Part shown: positions 62,592 to 64,000 of the stretch, one piece after another
Layout: every line of letters begins with the position of its first letter
Numbering within the stretch: the first letter of the stretch is position 1
NCBI RefSeq assembly: GCF_016919165.1
Contig: NZ_JAFFPS010000055.1
Coordinates: forward strand, 26,027 to 90,026
Length of the DNA stretch: 64,000 nucleotides
From: Leptospira chreensis
Lineage (GTDB): Bacteria > Spirochaetota > Leptospiria > Leptospirales > Leptospiraceae
Direction: 5' to 3'
Notes under the pieces: generated by a model
What the model was told of the DNA's origin: nothing
The model's database searches: none
What the model saw: the letters and a program-made list of their open reading frames with translations, nothing else
Program-made: the position numbers and the translations under genes

Positions 62592-63890
62592 ATGGCAACA
62601 AAGTCGGAACAAATATTACGAGAAAAGGAAATTGAAGGGATTAAATTTAGCCTATATGGAAAAATCATTCTCTTCTCACTCCTTACCATTGTAACCTTCT
62701 TTGTTGCCCAGACTTTATTTGAAATATTAACCATCACCTTGATTTCGTTAGGTTTAAATGTAATTCTTTATATTTTTTCCAAATTTTTGAAACGAGGGAA
62801 GTTTGTATCTTTTGTGGGGCTCTTTTGTGTAGTCATTGATTTGTTCATCATCACCATCCTTCCCTTTATTTGGTACAATGCTGTCGGCGGTGAATCACAA
62901 GTTCCAAGAACGTATTTAATTAAAACATACTTACATTTTATCATTGCTGGCACTTTGGTGATGAATGCGTTTAGCATCCAACCTATCTATCCAATGATTT
63001 ATGCATTGGGGGTTGTGATTAGCCAAGCCGGAATTTTGGTTTATGCACAACAAGACCCAAGATTTGTGAGTACGGAAAGTTTTAAAGAAGCCTTCCTCGG
63101 GCCTGCAGCCCATGTAAATAATTACATTTTTTCTATGGGAATCATCGGCGTTCTCGGATTCTTTTTAGCATTCCTTACCTATCGTGTTAGGCGAACCATA
63201 TTTGCTGCAGTGAATAATGAAGTAAAAATGACTCAGCTCTCCAGATACTTTTCGCCAAACGTAGTGGCAGAAATGAATCACGCAGAGGATGATTTTTTTA
63301 AACCTGGTGGTAAAGAAACAACGATTGCTGTTTTATTTTGTGATATTGTTGGATTCACACAAATTTCAGAAACCCTTGGGCCTGAAAAAACAATGTCCTT
63401 ACTTTCGGAATACCATAGTTTTATGTTAGATGTGGTCTTTGAACATAGAGGAACTCTGGATAAGTTTATCGGTGATGGGATGATGGTTACTTTTGGAACC
63501 CCAAATCCAGGGAGAGAGGATGCAACCAATGCAGCAAAAGCCGGTGTTGCTATGCTTAAGGCATTGTCTCTCTGGAACCAGAAACGAGAAACGTCGGGCG
63601 AAAAACCTGTTGCCATTCGAATTGGAATTCACTATGGACCAGTCGTTGTAGGCAATGTGGGTGTGGAGAAACGATTGGAATACACAGTCATTGGTGATAC
63701 CGTGAATGCGGCGAGTAGGCTAGAATCCCTAGGAAAGGATTTAAAAAGAAACTTTCTAATCTCAAAAGAATTGTATGATCAAATTTCCCTCGAGTTTCGA
63801 CAAAATCTAAAGGTTAAATCTATGGGTACTCTTTCTCTTCGAGGAAAAACAAAAACTACGGATATTTTATCTGTGGAGACAAGTGTATGA
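62592..63890 (+). CDS. Membrane class III adenylate/guanylate cyclase
   Basis: 432 residues. About six membrane helices (~20-205), a short coiled linker (SRYFSPNVVAEM) and a C-terminal class III cyclase domain (~240-430): IAVLFCDIVGFTQISE with the metal Asp, LDKFIGDGMMVTFGTP with the second metal Asp, and VIGDTVNAASRLE with the transition-state Asn and Arg. It should make cAMP in response to a membrane signal. It follows metG by four bases. Confidence 0.95.
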   Translation: MATKSEQILREKEIEGIKFSLYGKIILFSLLTIVTFFVAQTLFEILTITLISLGLNVILYIFSKFLKRGKFVSFVGLFCVVIDLFIITILPFIWYNAVGGESQVPRTYLIKTYLHFIIAGTLVMNAFSIQPIYPMIYALGVVISQAGILVYAQQDPRFVSTESFKEAFLGPAAHVNNYIFSMGIIGVLGFFLAFLTYRVRRTIFAAVNNEVKMTQLSRYFSPNVVAEMNHAEDDFFKPGGKETTIAVLFCDIVGFTQISETLGPEKTMSLLSEYHSFMLDVVFEHRGTLDKFIGDGMMVTFGTPNPGREDATNAAKAGVAMLKALSLWNQKRETSGEKPVAIRIGIHYGPVVVGNVGVEKRLEYTVIGDTVNAASRLESLGKDLKRNFLISKELYDQISLEFRQNLKVKSMGTLSLRGKTKTTDILSVETSV

Positions 63891-63901
63891 TCCAACTTCC
63901 C

Positions 63902-64000
63902 TCAGGCAAAGAAATCACAATCATTTCCAAACTCAAAACGATCTACAAAGTCTTGAGCTTCTTTAGAACCAACCACCCGTAAACTGACTTCGTTAGAATC
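63902..64000 (-). CDS. C-terminal end of an unidentified protein (cut by the window edge)
   Basis: The minus strand is open from the window edge to a TGA at 63902-63904, giving 32 residues that look like real coding sequence (VSLRVVGSKEAQDFVDRFEFG, ending DFFA). It is convergent with the adenylate cyclase, 11 bases beyond that stop. A 31-codon plus-strand frame at 63887-63982 over the same bases looks less natural. Too short to name. Confidence 0.6.
   Translation of the reverse strand, partial: DSNEVSLRVVGSKEAQDFVDRFEFGNDCDFFA

Noticed and set aside
63887..63982. 31-codon plus-strand frame after the adenylate cyclase
   Set aside because: Although it overlaps the cyclase stop as ATGA, the opposite strand over the same bases looks more like real coding sequence and is open to the window edge.
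1..64000. CRISPR array, rRNA operon, insertion sequence or prophage
   Set aside because: I saw no regularly spaced repeats, no rRNA-like sequence, no transposase, integrase or phage structural gene in the window.

Overview
The window reads as a chromosomal segment of a spirochaete of the genus Leptospira, most likely one of the free-living (saprophytic) species. The clues are many small lipoproteins with relaxed spirochaetal lipoboxes (FTSC, LSIGC, LSNC, VLISC), a 7TM-DISM receptor fused to a SpoIIE-type phosphatase, a membrane adenylate cyclase, a TonB receptor with a carboxypeptidase-like N-terminal domain, and moderate-to-low GC with ATG, GTG and TTG starts. The genus is an inference from gene style; no rRNA or other marker is present to fix the species.

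Layout. 1-1550 is an AT-rich patch with the end of an unknown gene coupled to an MFS exporter. 1576-2922 holds an SPFH lipoprotein and an ankyrin lipoprotein. 2925-6190 is a second AT-rich, cassette-like island: a membrane-protein gene broken by an in-frame stop, another membrane protein, a 161-bp hairpin-rich element resembling an integron attC site, a RelE/HigB-type toxin with HTH antitoxin, a lipoprotein, and a second attC-like hairpin. 6182-17650 contains an M20 peptidase, a nitroreductase/TetR divergent pair with two clear operators, a coupled TetR-TonB receptor-lipoprotein operon, ilvD, pirin, an outer-membrane protein and a PAS histidine kinase. 17788-23645 has a zinc-ribbon/propeller protein coupled to a 7TM-DISM SpoIIE phosphatase, an Old Yellow Enzyme and a beta carbonic anhydrase. 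24041-27639 is an ArsR-AHSA1-membrane protein-MATE-DUF1801 run. 27699-31996 has an AraC regulator, an M24 peptidase homologue and two tandem propeller lipoproteins. 31997-32590 is a repeat-rich gap ending in tRNA-Gly, whose 3' end is duplicated exactly 200 bp downstream.

32674-37969 carries an M32 carboxypeptidase, a FliG-like small protein, a DUF423 membrane protein, a zinc-ribbon protein, a CPBP protease coupled to an exported protein, and a LysM-M23 peptidase. 38016-42253 is the most interesting operon: an acyl-CoA dehydrogenase lacking the usual catalytic Glu, an APH-type kinase, an EAL protein, a DUF6285 protein and a histidine phosphatase. The kinase, DUF6285 protein and dehydrogenase match the LvaA/LvaB/LvaC logic of 4-hydroxyacyl-CoA catabolism and the mammalian ACAD10/11 kinase-dehydrogenase fusion.

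42256-49585 contains an aldo/keto reductase, acylphosphatase, RppH-like Nudix hydrolase, SixA-like phosphatase, tRNA-Pro, a phasin-like protein, a PON-like propeller lipoprotein, DUF1697, a TetR/SDR divergent pair with an operator over the promoter, and ruvC. 49717-57229 has a long acyl-CoA dehydrogenase with a strong terminator, several lipoproteins, a VOC protein, a START-domain protein, a serine hydrolase and a methyltransferase. 57238-64000 has a large DUF2207-like/Tim44-like zinc-ribbon membrane protein coupled to a TerB-like protein, metG, a class III adenylate cyclase and the tail of a convergent gene at the window edge.
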